Shown piece after piece: positions 42,291 through 53,493 of a stretch of DNA of 64,000 bases (position 1 is the first letter of the stretch; each line of letters opens with the position of its first letter). The stretch comes from Terrilactibacillus sp. S3-3 (GTDB taxonomy: Bacteria; Bacillota; Bacilli; Bacillales; Sporolactobacillaceae), in NCBI GenBank assembly GCA_030437565.1, contig CP129291.1, forward strand, positions 1,426,001-1,490,000, in the 5' to 3' direction. Position numbers and translations under genes: made by a program. The notes under the pieces were generated by a model that worked only from the letters and a program-made list of their open reading frames with translations, was not told where the DNA came from and ran no database searches.

Positions 42291-43764
42291 ATGGGGCGTA
42301 AATTTGATGTGAAGAACGACAGCGCTGACAATGCTGGTTGATTTTTATGAGTTAACGATGGGCAACAGCTACCTGAAAGAAGGCGTAGGCGATCAGATTG
42401 TCTATTTCGATATGTATTTCAGAAGAGTTCCCGACGATGGCGGCTACTGCATCATGGCCGGAGTGGAACAGCTGATTGAGTATTTGGATGATCTCAGCTT
42501 TACAGAGGAAGACATTCTTTTTCTTAGAGAAACAGGCTCTTTCTCTGAAGAATTTTTGGATTATCTGAAGCATTTCAAGTTCCAATGTGATGTCTGGGCC
42601 GTGCCGGAGGGGAATCCGGTTTTTCCGAATGAACCGTTAGTCACGGTAAGAGGGCCGGCCATTCAGGCACAGTTTTTGGAAACAATGATTCTCGTGACGA
42701 TCAATCACCAAACTTTGATTGCAACGAAAGCCAATCGCATCTGCCGTGTGGCGGGAAATCGACCGGTCATGGAATTCGGCTCCAGACGCGCTCAAGGGTA
42801 TGACGGGGCGGTTTACGGAGCAAGGGCCGCGCGGTCATCGGCGGCTGTGCTTCGACGGCCAATACGCTGGCCGGCATGATGTTTGATGTTCCGGTTTCCG
42901 GAACAATGGCGCATAGCTGGATTCAGCTGTATGACACTGAACTCGAATCATTCCGGGCCTGGGCCGATGTGTATCCGGATCAATGCCTGCTTCTTATCGA
43001 CACGTATAATGTGCTGAAATCTGGGCTCCCCAATGCGATCACTGTTTTTAAGGAGCTGAGGGAGCACGGGCATCGTCCGCTCGGTGTCCGGATCGACTCC
43101 GGCGATATTACCTATCTGACAAGAAAAGTAAGACGGGCTCTGGACGAAGCGGGTTTTCCGGAAGCCATCATTGTGATTTCCAATTCATTGGATGAGTATA
43201 TCATTAAGGATGTACTTTCCGAAGGCGCCCAGATTAATTCCTTCGGTGTCGGCGAACGGTTGATTACGGCTAAATCCGAGCCGGTTTTCGGCGGCGTGTA
43301 CAAGCTGGTTGCCGTTGAAAAAAACGGAGAGATTATCCCGAGGATTAAAATCAGCGAGAATGAGAAAAAGATTACAAATCCCGGATTTAAAAAGATCTAC
43401 CGGCTGTATGAAAAGAGTTTCGACAAAGCCATCGGCGATCTCGTCTGTGCGCATGATGAAGTTTTAGACGAAAGCAAGCCGCTGACTATTTTTGATCCTT
43501 TTTTCACTTGGAAACGGAAGACATTAACAAACTATAAAGCGGAACTTTTGAATCAAAAAGATATTTGATCACGGCAAGCTTTGTTATAAAAGCCCGTCGG
43601 TGATGGAAATCCGCGACTTTGCGGCGGAACAGGTCGGGCGTCAATGGAGCGAAGTGCTGCGGTTTGAAAGCCCGCACAACTATTATGTGGATCTCTCTGA
43701 AAAAGTCTGGAATACGAAACATGACCTTTTGAACAAATATGCCGAAGAATTCAGCAGCAAGTAA
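42291..43764 (+). CDS. pncB: nicotinate phosphoribosyltransferase PncB
   Basis: NAD salvage enzyme of about 490 residues. LVDFYELTMGNSYLKEG, FRRVPDDGGYCIMAG, EFGSRRAQGYDGA with the catalytic His region, GTMAHSW, VRIDSGDITYLTRKVR and FGVGERLITAKSEPVFGGVYKL. Three frameshifts: about 42325, 42828 and 43563 (to DHGKLCYKSPSVMEI). ATG 42291 behind GGAGG. Confidence 0.92.
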
Positions 43765-43957
43765 AGAGACGGATGTTTTGGACAGGCTTTGCCTGAAGAG
43801 GCGGGGGCGATCAAAACATATAGCAGCTGCGGCATTGCACGTCGAATCTCATAATCTTGGGATTTACGAGGCGGACTGAGTCTTGTAAATGGGTGCCGGT
43901 ACCTATAAACCGTGCAATCGGAATTCCGGCAAGCCGATGTTAATCTAAAGCAGAATG

Positions 43958-44014
43958 AGCCATTCGTACCGATCAAAAAGGGATTGGGAGCGGATGGCTT
44001 TTCTTGTTTTTCAA
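43958..44014 (+). terminator. nested-stem terminator after pncB
   Basis: AGCCAT/ATGGCT encloses CCGATC/GATTGG; TTTTCTTGTTTTT follows. Confidence 0.65.
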
Positions 44015-44095
44015 AGTATGCTTTGTTTAAGTTGGACGGGAAGAAATGCCGAAAGTTAAACGAACCAACATAAATTAAGGAGGAATCCGGAGAAG

Positions 44096-44619
44096 ATGAA
44101 TCTTGATAAAACCGACGTCAAAATCATTGAACTGCTGAAGAAGGACGGGCGATTGTCAATCCGGGCATTGGGGAGACAGGTGCATCTGTCGCCGCCGTCT
44201 GTCGCCGAACGTGTAAAAAAGCTGGAAGATGAGGCGATTTTGACCGGCTACACGGTTCGGGTTAATCGAAAGAAGTTAGGCTTTGTCATTGACTGCTTTG
44301 TCGAAGTGAGCCTCAGAAACGGTGATATCATTCGTTTTAAAACGTTTGTCGAGACATGTTCAAATATCCTTTTTTGTATTGTGTTTCAGGACGGTCCTGC
44401 TACATCATGATGATCACAGCCTTCTCGATGGAAGCGATTCAAAAGATTATCGACAGCCTGGCGCCCTATGCCGATACGGTGACAAGTGTCGTTTTTTCAC
44501 AACTGCCGGCTGCGGGCAATCTCGTCCGCCTTTCGCCGAGAATTCGTGATAAAAAAAAAGAGGATGGAGTCAAGGCGGAGTCGCTCCGTCTCTTTACTAA
44601 TAGTCAAAAATGGGATTGA
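44096..44619 (+). CDS. Lrp/AsnC family transcriptional regulator (frameshifted)
   Basis: MNLDKTDVKIIELLKKDGRL, SIRALGRQVHLSPPSVAERVKKLEDEAI is the HTH, followed by the RAM domain partly in another frame (shift near 44390). AAGGAGGAA precedes ATG 44096. Regulates amino acid-related genes in other bacteria; target here unknown. Confidence 0.85.
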
Positions 44620-45020
44620 AGGGATGACGACAGATTGATGAAAAGAGATCTGCACAGAGCGGAAAAAAAAAAAGTATATTATTTAGAATTCTTATAAATA
44701 CAATTTAATCAACGAAAGTTTCAAAATAACGTCATTATTTAGAGACAAAGCCATTCATTTACATGATGGAAATTTTATTTTGATCGAGCCTGTCCAGTTT
44801 GAAAAAATGAAAAATATCTCCTTGTTTTTTCCACAGAGGAATGATGGAAAAGGCCGTTTGCACCCTCCGGAGTGTCTGATTGGGACGGAAGGCTTTTTTT
44901 ATTGAACCGGCCGCTTCGGCCATTTTAAGAGAGACCCAAGATTGCAGCTTATTTTAAATGATAACCAGTGAACACAGAAAAGGCCGATTCAAAGTTCCGA
45001 CAGGGCCGGTAATTAACGAT
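44620..45020. other. intergenic, no gene recognised
   Basis: AT-rich sequence without a convincing open frame. A weak hairpin before TTTTTT near 44895 might be a terminator. Confidence 0.5.
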
Positions 45021-45048
45021 TAAAAAAATTGCATGGGAAGTCCATGCA
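45021..45048 (-). terminator. terminator of the small minus-strand gene
   Basis: TTGCATGG / CCATGCAA stem; on the minus strand it is followed by seven T. Confidence 0.75.
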
Positions 45049-45089
45049 ATAGTTTTGAACAGAAAACAACGACCTGCCGAGGGATCATT

Positions 45090-45197
45090 TTACGGTTCAC
45101 TTTCTTTGTATTCCAGAAAAGCCGAATAAGTGAAAAGAATGGAGCCGACCAGGAAGAAAATACCAGCAACAAATCGCATAATTTTTGTGTTGCCCAA
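45090..45197 (-). CDS. small membrane protein, 35 residues
   Basis: TTG start behind GAAGGTGG; MGNTKIMRFVAGIFFLVGSI and LFTYSAFLEYKESEP: one membrane helix and acidic tail. A longer frame on the same strand (45020-45208) has no such character. Its own terminator follows. Family unknown. Confidence 0.5.
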   Translation of the reverse strand: MGNTKIMRFVAGIFFLVGSILFTYSAFLEYKESEP

Positions 45198-45545
45198 TGC
45201 GACACCACCTTCTAAAATATCTTGTTAATCCATGCTATTCACCACTGATTTTTTTTTGTTATCTTTATTCGCCCTTAAAGACACCATTTTTGTATTTGCC
45301 CACCGGCGTGTTCATTTTAAAAATACGGCTGGAGTTTCAGAGCTTATCTATAAAGTTAAGTTTCGACTTTGAAACTTGTACTGGAATATTTCAATTGGCT
45401 CTTGGATGACAGCTTCTTGGACGATAAAGTTGATTTGAGAGGATTCTTGTCGCGGATAACAAAGGATGATTTTTGATGAACTGCCAAAAAAAGGTGAATG
45501 AGATATCTGAAAAATAGAATGGTAAAATGGTGAAGAGGCCTTGCA

Positions 45546-45691
45546 ACATGATGCCACCGATGTCAATATCATAGAATGGCTGCAGAAAGATGCGCGAATG
45601 TCAATCGTCAATGAGAATATTGGCCGGTCACGTGCATTTATCACCGCCTGCCGTTGCTGAACGAGTCAAAAAATTGGAAGATGAGGGGTAA
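45546..45691 (+). pseudogene. Lrp/AsnC regulator fragment
   Basis: DATDVNIIEWLQKDARMSI, then in another frame VHLSPPAVAERVKKLEDEG: the HTH of a paralogue of the Lrp gene at 44096, ending in a stop right after. No effector domain. Confidence 0.6.
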
Positions 45692-45746
45692 CCGGGGATG
45701 GCCGGCCGGGCTTCATCTCATCCTAAACCCAAGGCATGGGCCGTTC

Positions 45747-45775
45747 AATAATATACAGTTTCGTGTATAATGGAT
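45747..45775 (+). promoter_or_regulatory. possible promoter TTCAAT-16-TATAAT
   Basis: Lies about 330 bases before glgP with nothing coding between; -35 is weak. Confidence 0.3.
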
Positions 45776-46099
45776 CGTAAGAGGATCAAACGATTGCGCC
45801 CAATCAAACATATTGCTTTCATGATGACGGGCCGGGCCCATCTTTAGAACACCACAGAAAAGGAATTCGCAGCGAGCAGGATGACTCAGGGCGGGTTGCT
45901 TTTTTTCTTTTATAGGCAGGGCATATCAGGCTAAGAATCTCCAAGAAGGCATATAATCTTAAGTGCTTACAATGCCGTCCATGCTGGGTATATATTAGCT
46001 AGGGTGATCATTCCAATGATTTTTTTGTAAATTCAGAATGTCAGTTGGAAAGTTTGCTGAAATCGAAAGAAACGGCGAAGCACACGGGGAGGAAAAGCG

Positions 46100-48515
46100 G
46101 TGGAACTCACAAAAGAACAATTCAAGGCCGATTTTGAACGGATGCTGTCGGACTGCTTTACGATGGATGCGGAAAAATCCGATTTACCTGAGCAATATTT
46201 TACGCTGGGAAAATTAATCTGCTCTTATGCTGCCAAAGAGTGGCGGAACACCAATCAGCGCTACTTGGAAAAAGGGGAGAAACAAGTTTATTATTTTTCA
46301 ATGGAATTTTTACTCGGCAGGAGATGCTGAAAAGCAACTTGTTCAACCTGGGAATTCTTGACACGGTGCGTTCCGGATTGGATGAAATGGGGATGAATCT
46401 GGAAGAACTGGAACAGGTTGAGCTTGATCCCGGGCTTGGAAACGGCGGACTCGGCCGGCTGGCGGCGTGTTTCATCGATTCGATGGCGACGAATGCCATC
46501 CCCGGGCATGGCAACGGCATTCGTTTTAAATACGGGCTGTTCAAACAGAAGTTTATCAACGGCTACCAAGTCGAACTGCCTGAAAACTGGCTGCGAAACG
46601 GCAATGTATGGGAGATTCGCCGGCTAAATAAGGCGGTGAATGTGAGATTTTACGGCAATGTGTGGCTGGAGAAAACTGCATCGGGCCATTTTGTGCCACA
46701 CTATGAAAATGAGGAAATCGTTCTAGCTGTTCCTTACGATACACCGGTGATTGGCTACCAAGACCCAACGGTGAATACGCTGCGATTGTGGTCGGCCGAA
46801 ATGCCGCAGCAGGATGAGAGCATGGAGAGTACAATGCTTTTGTTCAGCAGCAGAGCCGAATCGAAAATATTTCGGAATTCCTTTATCCGGACGACTCCAA
46901 TTATGAAGGGCGCCTTTTGCGTCTGAAGCAGGAATATTTTTTCGTCTCGGCGGGCATTCAGAGCATCATTCGCACTTATAAGAAACTCCGGTTGCCGATG
47001 GCTAGTCTGGCGGAGAAGGTCGCGATACATATTAATGACACCCATCCGGCATTGTGCGTCCCTGAGCTGATGCGCATCCTATTGGACGAGGAAGGAATGG
47101 ACTGGGATCCGGCGTGGGACGTGACGGTGAAGGTGCTCAGCTATACCAACCATACGATCATGTCCGAAGCGCTCGAAAGCTGGCCGGTAGATATGATCAG
47201 CACACTTTTGCCGCGTATTTTTCAAATTATCTGCGAGATCGACCACCGCTATGCAGAGAAGATGAGCCATTTGTATGATCAAGCGATCACTGAGCGGACG
47301 CGGATTATTGAAAACGGCAATGTGAAGATGGCACATCTGGCAATCATTGGAAGCCACAGCATCAACGGTGTAGCGAAACTGCATACCAATATTTTAAAAG
47401 AAAAGGTGCTCCACGATTTCTTTCTGATTTTTCCATCGCGGTTTAACAATAAGACGAACGGCATCACGCATCGGCGCTGGCTGCTGCTTTCCAATGAACC
47501 GCTGCGAAGCCTCATCGACAGCAAGATTGGCAAGGATTGGGAGACGAAGCCGACCGATCTTAAAATGCTGGAAGCCTTTCGCGATGATGAAAGGACATTA
47601 ATGAATCTGGCGGAAATAAAATGGACCAACAAGCAGCGGTTTGCGGACCACATCAAAAAAACGATGGGGCTGACCATCCGCACAGACGCTATTTTTGATG
47701 TCCAGATCAAGCGGTTTCATGCTTATAAGAGACAGCTGCTTAATCTTTTACACATTTTGAGCCTGTATTTTAAATTGAAGGACGATCCGCACGCGGATGT
47801 TTACCCGCGGGTTTTTATCTTTGGGGGCAAAGCGGCACCGAGTTACACGTATGCCAAAGAAATCATTAAGTTGATTAATGCGGCCGCCGATTTAATCAAT
47901 CATGATCAGGCGATAGAAGATAAGTTAAAGGTCGTGTTTGTCGAAAACTACGGCGTGTCACTAGCCGAACGGATCATTCCGGCGGCCGATGTGAGCGAGC
48001 AGATTTCACTCGCTTCAAAGGAAGCATCCGGCACGAGCAATATGAAGTTTATGCTCAATGGAGCGGTCACGCTGGCAACATTGGACGGAGCGAACGTGGA
48101 GATCCGCGACCGTGTCGGCGAAGAAAACATCGTCCTTTTCGGGTTAACGGACAAGGACGTTTACCAATATTACAGCGATCGATCTTATCATTCTTATGAT
48201 TATTACAAAAATAATCCGCTGCTGCATCGCGTGCTGGATGCGCTGATCGACGGCACCATCCCCGGCGTGCAAGCGGAAGGGCGGGATATATTCGATTCTC
48301 TCATTAAATACGGTGATGAATATTTTGTTTTAAGAGATTTTGAAGATTACGCTTTGGCGCAAAGAAGGGTGGATCAGCTCTATCGCGAACCGCTCAAGTG
48401 GCATAAGATGGCGCTGATCAACATCGCCAATGCCGGCGTTTTCTCTTCGGATTACACGGTGTTAAGATATGCGAGCGATATTTGGGATGTTTACAGTAAA
48501 ACAAGGTTCTTTTAA
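46100..48515 (+). CDS. glgP: glycogen phosphorylase GlgP
   Basis: Releases glucose-1-phosphate from glycogen. About 800 residues: YYFSMEFLLGR, DPGLGNGGLGRLAACFIDS, HINDTHPAL, NGITHRRWL, VFIFGGKAAPSY and the PLP site EASGTSNMKFMLNG with the Lys. Frameshifts near 46320 and 46855. GTG 46100 behind GGGGAGG. In Bacillus glgP closes the glgBCDAP operon; here it is 35 kb away as a single gene. Confidence 0.95.
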
Positions 48516-48601
48516 AAATCGGGGTGGAGTTAAGCTGCAACGCCGAGATTGAGTGGTGTTTGCTGAGCCAAGTTCGATTATGTGGACCGTTCTTGCCGCC
48601 A

Positions 48602-48642
48602 CTAAACGACCACTTGCTTAAAGCGGGTGGTCGTTTAGTTCT
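48602..48642 (+). terminator. terminator after glgP
   Basis: CTAAACGACCAC / GGTGGTCGTTTAG stem with a 12-base loop, then TTCTT. Confidence 0.75.
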
Positions 48643-48780
48643 TAATGGCTGAAAACGGGCTGAGTAAAAGTCCGGCGATGTATTTGTGTGTCAGGATGGC
48701 ATTTTGGCACAAAATTTAAGCTAAAGAGGGCGCCCTAAAGTTTGAAAATTCTGTTATGATAGAGAAAAAGAGGAACAAAG

Positions 48781-49939
48781 ATGACGGCGATTGTCAATTT
48801 ACTTTTTCTCAGAGTGAGTCAAGTGGGGAAATCGGTTCAATCTCGCGTCCGCCGGGCTGTCTATGGATTGCCTCCTTATTCCCCGGGAAAGCCTATTTGG
48901 GAAGTGGAGCAGGAACTTGGTTTGCAGCATGTGATCAAACTGGCCTCAAATGAAAATCCATTCGGTCCCTCGCCAAAAGCACAAAAAGCGATGGCAAATT
49001 ATCTTGCGCAGCTTCACCGCTATCCGGATGCCAATGCTTATACTTTGCGCCGGGCGATCAGCGCCCACTGCGATGTCGCATGGGATCAAGTGATGGTGGG
49101 AAACGGGGCGGATGAGCTGATTACTTTAATATCAGAAACCTTTTTAGCTGAGGGCGATGAGGTAATTATTCCCCATCCAACGTTCAGCGAGTATGCATTC
49201 GGCACACATCTAATGGACGCCAAGCCTTGCCTAGTCGGCTTATCCGATCGTTTTGAGTATGACCTTGAAGCCGTGCAAAATGCCGTGACAACTCGGACCA
49301 AGTTGATCTTTTTTTGCTCGCCGAACAATCCGACGGGAACCTATATCCGAAAAAAAGAGTTTGAGCAATTTTTGGCGACCCTGTCGTCCCACGCGATTGT
49401 CGTTTTTGACGCGGCTTATTCCGATTATGCGACCGCGGAGGATTATACGGACGGGCTCGAATATGTGAAAAAAGGCTGCCCGATCATCGCTTTACATACT
49501 TTTTCAAAAATTTACGGGCTTGCCGGCATACGGGTGGGGTTCGGCATTTCCACCCCTGAAATCGTCGGTTTCATCAATCGTGTCAAGGAACCATTCAATG
49601 TGAATGTGCTTGCCCAAGTGGGCGCGGCTGCGGCACTGGATGACCGCGAACATGTCAGCCGATCGAAACTCGGAAATGAAAGCGGCAGAAACGAATTGTA
49701 TCAAGCTTTTGAAAGCCTCGGCATCTGCTATCTTCCAAGCATGAGCAATTTTATTTTTGATCCACATCGGCGAACAAACTGAAAAGCTTTACGACGCCTT
49801 GCTGCGGCGCGGGATCATCGTCCGGCCCGGAAAAGTGTTCGGACTGCCGGAACACCTGCGCATCTCCGTGGGAAGCAGCAATGAAAATAGAGCACTTGTC
49901 AATGCGCTGCGGGAAATTTGGAACGAAAGCGGATTTTAA
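48781..49939 (+). CDS. hisC: histidinol-phosphate aminotransferase
   Basis: PLP enzyme of histidine synthesis, about 385 residues. LASNENPFGPS, GNGADELI, CSPNNPTGT, VFDAAYSDYA and HTFSKIYGLAGIRVGFG with the PLP Lys. A shift near 49757 (FDPHRR to IHIGEQTEKLY) splits the end. The first 28 residues before YGLPPYSPGKP are longer than usual; ATG 48781 has AGAGGAA ahead, GTG 48823 is an alternative. Stands alone, not in a his operon. Confidence 0.9.
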
Positions 49940-50122
49940 AAGGGCTGACTTGTACGAAGCAGCTAACTAAGTACGGTAGTTCTTATTTGTTGCCTAAATG
50001 TTATATCTTTAATATTTTTGTCATTTTTCTATTATATGCTGTCATCATTTGTTTCTTTGACAAATGGAAGTGTTATAATATTGGTAAAATATTCATTATT
50101 AATAGGTTGGAGGTAAGCGGAA

Positions 50123-50844
50123 ATGGAAACGTTTATTTACCAGTTGCCGCAGAACGTAAAAAAAGCCATTTTCAACATTTTAGAACGTGAACGCAGGCAG
50201 CTGTCGAGAGATTTGCACGATACGATTACACAAGATCTGCTGGCATTGGCAAGGGATGTCGATGCAAAAAAGGCTGGTTGCTCTGAGCATTCTGTTATTG
50301 ATATGCTTTGCTTTCAGAGATTCGAATGAGAATTTTAAATAATATCAAGACATTGCGGGAGATTACTCATCATTTATACCCGGAATTTATTCACAAATTG
50401 GGCCTGACCGTTGCTTTAAATGAATTATATAGCCAAGTGCAAAAGCAATCGACGTTTGCTTTACATACTCATATCGATCAACATTTATCAATTTTTGATC
50501 GTGAATTGGAAATAAACCTGTATCGGATTATACAGGAACTTTTAAACAATGCGATCAAGCATTCCCAAGCCGATCATGTGAATTTAATTTTGATTGAAGA
50601 AGGTAAGCAGTATGTGCTGATCTATGATGATGATGGTGTGGGGATTAATAAAGATGAAATATGCCATCAAAATAACTTTAGTATAATGGGCTTGCCTGGT
50701 TTGAGAGGGCGTGTGGCGATCACCAGTGGACGAATAACAATAGATTCGCTTAAAAATAATGCCGATAAAAAAGGACTTCATATTGAAATTGTCTGGCCTC
50801 TCCGCACAGCTCCTGAACGTACGGTTCATTTTAAAGAATCTTGA
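50123..50844 (+). CDS. sensor histidine kinase, NarL/ComP type, without membrane sensor
   Basis: ERERRQLSRDLHDTITQDLL is a HisKA_3 phospho-acceptor site; ELLNNAIKHSQADHV is the N-box and DDDGVGI with GLPGLRGRV the ATP site. About 245 residues with no membrane segment: the frame begins at the dimerisation helix, so it is either cytoplasmic or a truncated ComP. One frameshift near 50300. ATG 50123 behind GGAGG. The regulator gene follows after 20 bases. Confidence 0.82.
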
Positions 50845-50864
50845 TCTTTTACAGGGGGGATTAT

Positions 50865-51513
50865 ATGGCATCGATACTTGTGATTGATGATCATAGGATT
50901 GTGGCCAGCGGTACGAAAAATTTGCTAGAAGACGCGGGGTTTGAAGCGGAGGCCATTTTTTCTACTAGGGATTTAAAAAAGAAAAAGATAGAGAATATGA
51001 ATTATGATGTTTTTCTTATTGACTGGAATCTGCCTGAAATGAACGGAATGGAAATCTCAAAAAAAAATATTCAAATTAAAACCACAGGCCAAAGTTATTA
51101 TCTATACTGGTTTTGAGTCAGAGCTCACCATTGTTTTTGACCAATTAATTGAAGAAGGGGTTTCCGGGATCATCAGCAAATGCGCTTCGGTAGATACTTT
51201 AATCAGCGCTGTCCATGCTGTTAGTGGCGGCTACAGCGTTTTTCCAAACAACGTTGTTCGCAGGGTTTTGCAAATGCATCGGTCGATAAAAGAAGCAGAG
51301 GATCTTTTTAGCGAAAGGGAATTAGAAATTATCGAAACCTTGATAGGGGGCAATACGAATAAAGCGATTGCCGATCAACTGCACATCAGTCAACGGTCGG
51401 TAGAATATCAGCTTCAGAGAATCTATAAAAAGTTAGGAGTCTGTTCCCGTAAGCAGGTAGCGGATAAGGTAAATGAAATGGGCATTTTTTTGCCCGCTTC
51501 TTTTGAACAATAA
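50865..51513 (+). CDS. ComA-like LuxR/NarL response regulator (frameshifted)
   Basis: Receiver: ILVIDDHRIVASGTKNLLED, VFLIDWNLPEMNGMEIS with the phospho-Asp, IIYTGF-type strand; HTH ERELEIIETLIGGNTNKAIA, QLHISQRSVEYQLQRIYKKLG. A shift near 51080 splits it. Sequence pattern is closest to ComA. ATG 50865 behind GGGGGGA. Partner of the kinase. A paralogue stands at 59129. Confidence 0.82.
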
Positions 51514-52088
51514 ATGATCAAATAAATAAATTTCATGGAAAAAGCGGATTCGTTACTGACGTTCACAAATGTCTGGAAGATGGCTGCGTTTATTGACACC
51601 GCAGTTTGATGGGGATAGTGTCCGCTCATTGCACTTATATTCATATTTATCATCCTACCGTGTACCGCGCTTCGCTTGGTAGCTCTGACAGAGAAGGATG
51701 GGTAAAGAACCATCCCTCCCTATCAGGGTGTATAAAATGACACCATATTTATCTTAGATTCTTATGCATTTTCCGCGATAATATACCAGTCATGTCCTAA
51801 TTCCAGTTTGCACTTGATGATACATTGGGTGTTATTGCTCTTTGATTTTGACCAAAAATTGACAGTATGCCTGTCCAATAATTGGCCGGATAATAGTCCT
51901 TGCGTGTAATCCGAGATCGCCGCCTTAAAGGATTACCGATCGAGAAGGTGAAAGGGAATTTAGAGAATTATAGGCAAATTAAGCAAGGTGGAATCTTTGG
52001 TAAATAAGCCATATATGGATATATCAAAAAAGGAAAAGCTCACATTGGATTTAGTGAACAACTTATTTATTCTTGCAACTCAGGCTTT
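51514..52088. other. intergenic between converging genes, nothing recognised
   Basis: Starts with AAAGCGGATTCGT (51546-51558), the left half of the terminator that follows the paralogous regulator at 59711; here its right arm is lost. No gene supported. Confidence 0.5.
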
Positions 52089-53487
52089 TTATTTCGATAA
52101 TTTTTCTGTAATACGATTAACTGTGGTTAAAGATACAGCTGCTGCCCGTATTTTTTTTACGGGAGTGGTGTGTAGTGTAATTTTAATATCTCTTTTCAAT
52201 ATTCTTCTCTTAAACTGAAGGACCTTGACATCTAAACACTCAATATTTTCATTCAATAATACATAGGTGTGAGTCGTGAAAATTCCCGATTTCAATTGAA
52301 TTTCTTGCTCATCATAGATATTTCGGAAGTGAATTGTCTAAATAATGGAGATATTAATATTAACAGGATAAACAAAACAGCATAGCTGATAAAAGATGCT
52401 ACTTGAAATAACCTAATGCATAGAATCATTATGCAGCTAAGAACAGCGAAACATTGAAAAATATCAACAAAAAGCAATCGACGTTCCCGTGGCATAGCGG
52501 TATACAGAAGCCTGTAATTTGGAAGATAATCATTTAAGTATTGTTCTAGCTGCTGGTCTTTAACAAAAGGCAACAAATAATTTTTACTCTGAGTATCATA
52601 CACTTCCTCGTTATTTATAGTCATAACAGCTATCGTGCTTAAGTGTAACCATCGCATTCCTAGACTTTGTTCTATAACCAGCCCCTTGATTTTATTTTTT
52701 TCAAGAACATTGGTGTCATCATTGAAGAATCCATTTTTAATGTAGAACTTACGTCCATCCTGCTTCATGAAAAATTTCCCAAATTTAAAATATTGCCTGA
52801 GAAATGTATATAAAAACAAAAAAAAAAAAAACAGGAGAATGATAATATATGTTTTATTGTAAGAACTTATTATTCTAACGAGTTCAATATGAAAACGTTC
52901 CAGCCATTCTTGGACATCCATGGATAATGGTATTAAGAAAAGATAATTCGCAGAAACTAAAGAACTAACAAATATGTATTTGAGGGGAACAGTATAGTTG
53001 CTAAAAGATTGACTGTCGTTTTCCTGATGTCCATTTCTGGCATCAGAAGCATTATTAAACCAATCACGAATAGCATTCGCACGCTTCGTTTCAAGCGCAG
53101 TGATTTTAATCGTCCCCTCACTTTCACCATTTTGAAGTAAAATTTCCAGTTCGACAATATTCAACGCTTTTTCGAGGAAATTGGATTTAAACCGGATATT
53201 AGAAATATAAGAATGAACATTATGTTTATTAAATGCATACGTTTGGGTGTTGAAAAGTCCTTTTTTTTTATAATTAAACTTTTTTCTGATAGGGAATAAT
53301 GGATTGCATTACTCTGACAAACTTTTATACAGTATGATTGCGCATACGATAACTGAAATGAAGTTCACAAAAATCGCGATGTTTCCGTGAATTTTGAACA
53401 TTTTAATTATTCCTGTATACGCTGAAAAAAAATAAAAAATGAGATTTCTCACCGCAATGACTGAATTATACATGTATTTTTTTTTAC
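52089..53487 (-). pseudogene. YdbT-like PH-domain (bPH_2) membrane protein, interrupted by an IS4-type element
   Basis: Three parts typical of YdbT: an N-terminal membrane pair (NLIFYFFSAYTGIIKMF, NIAIFVNFISVIVCAIIL), a first PH domain (YSLSEKSLII, KKGLFNTQTYAFNKHNVHSY), more helices, a second PH domain (YIKNGFFNDDTNVLEKNKIK) and a C-terminal one (QIQLKSGIF-like, KSGIFTTHTYVLLNENIECL). About 465 residues with shifts near 53300, 53270 and 52315. The start ATG (55034) and first nine codons lie beyond the insertion; removing the element plus one TTACTT copy gives one open frame. Such proteins protect against, or help export, leaderless and circular bacteriocins. Confidence 0.75.
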
Positions 53488-53493
53488 TTACTT

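Noticed and set aside
43683..43976. 97-residue minus frame downstream of pncB
   Set aside because: Crosses the pncB end and its terminator, no ribosome site, composition unlike a real protein.
44620..45020. T-box or amino acid riboswitch near the Lrp gene
   Set aside because: No T-box motif AGGGTGGNACCGCG and no ordered stems found.
51988..52218. 76-residue plus-strand frame
   Set aside because: Antisense to the C-terminal PH domain of the YdbT-like gene, which has clear family character.
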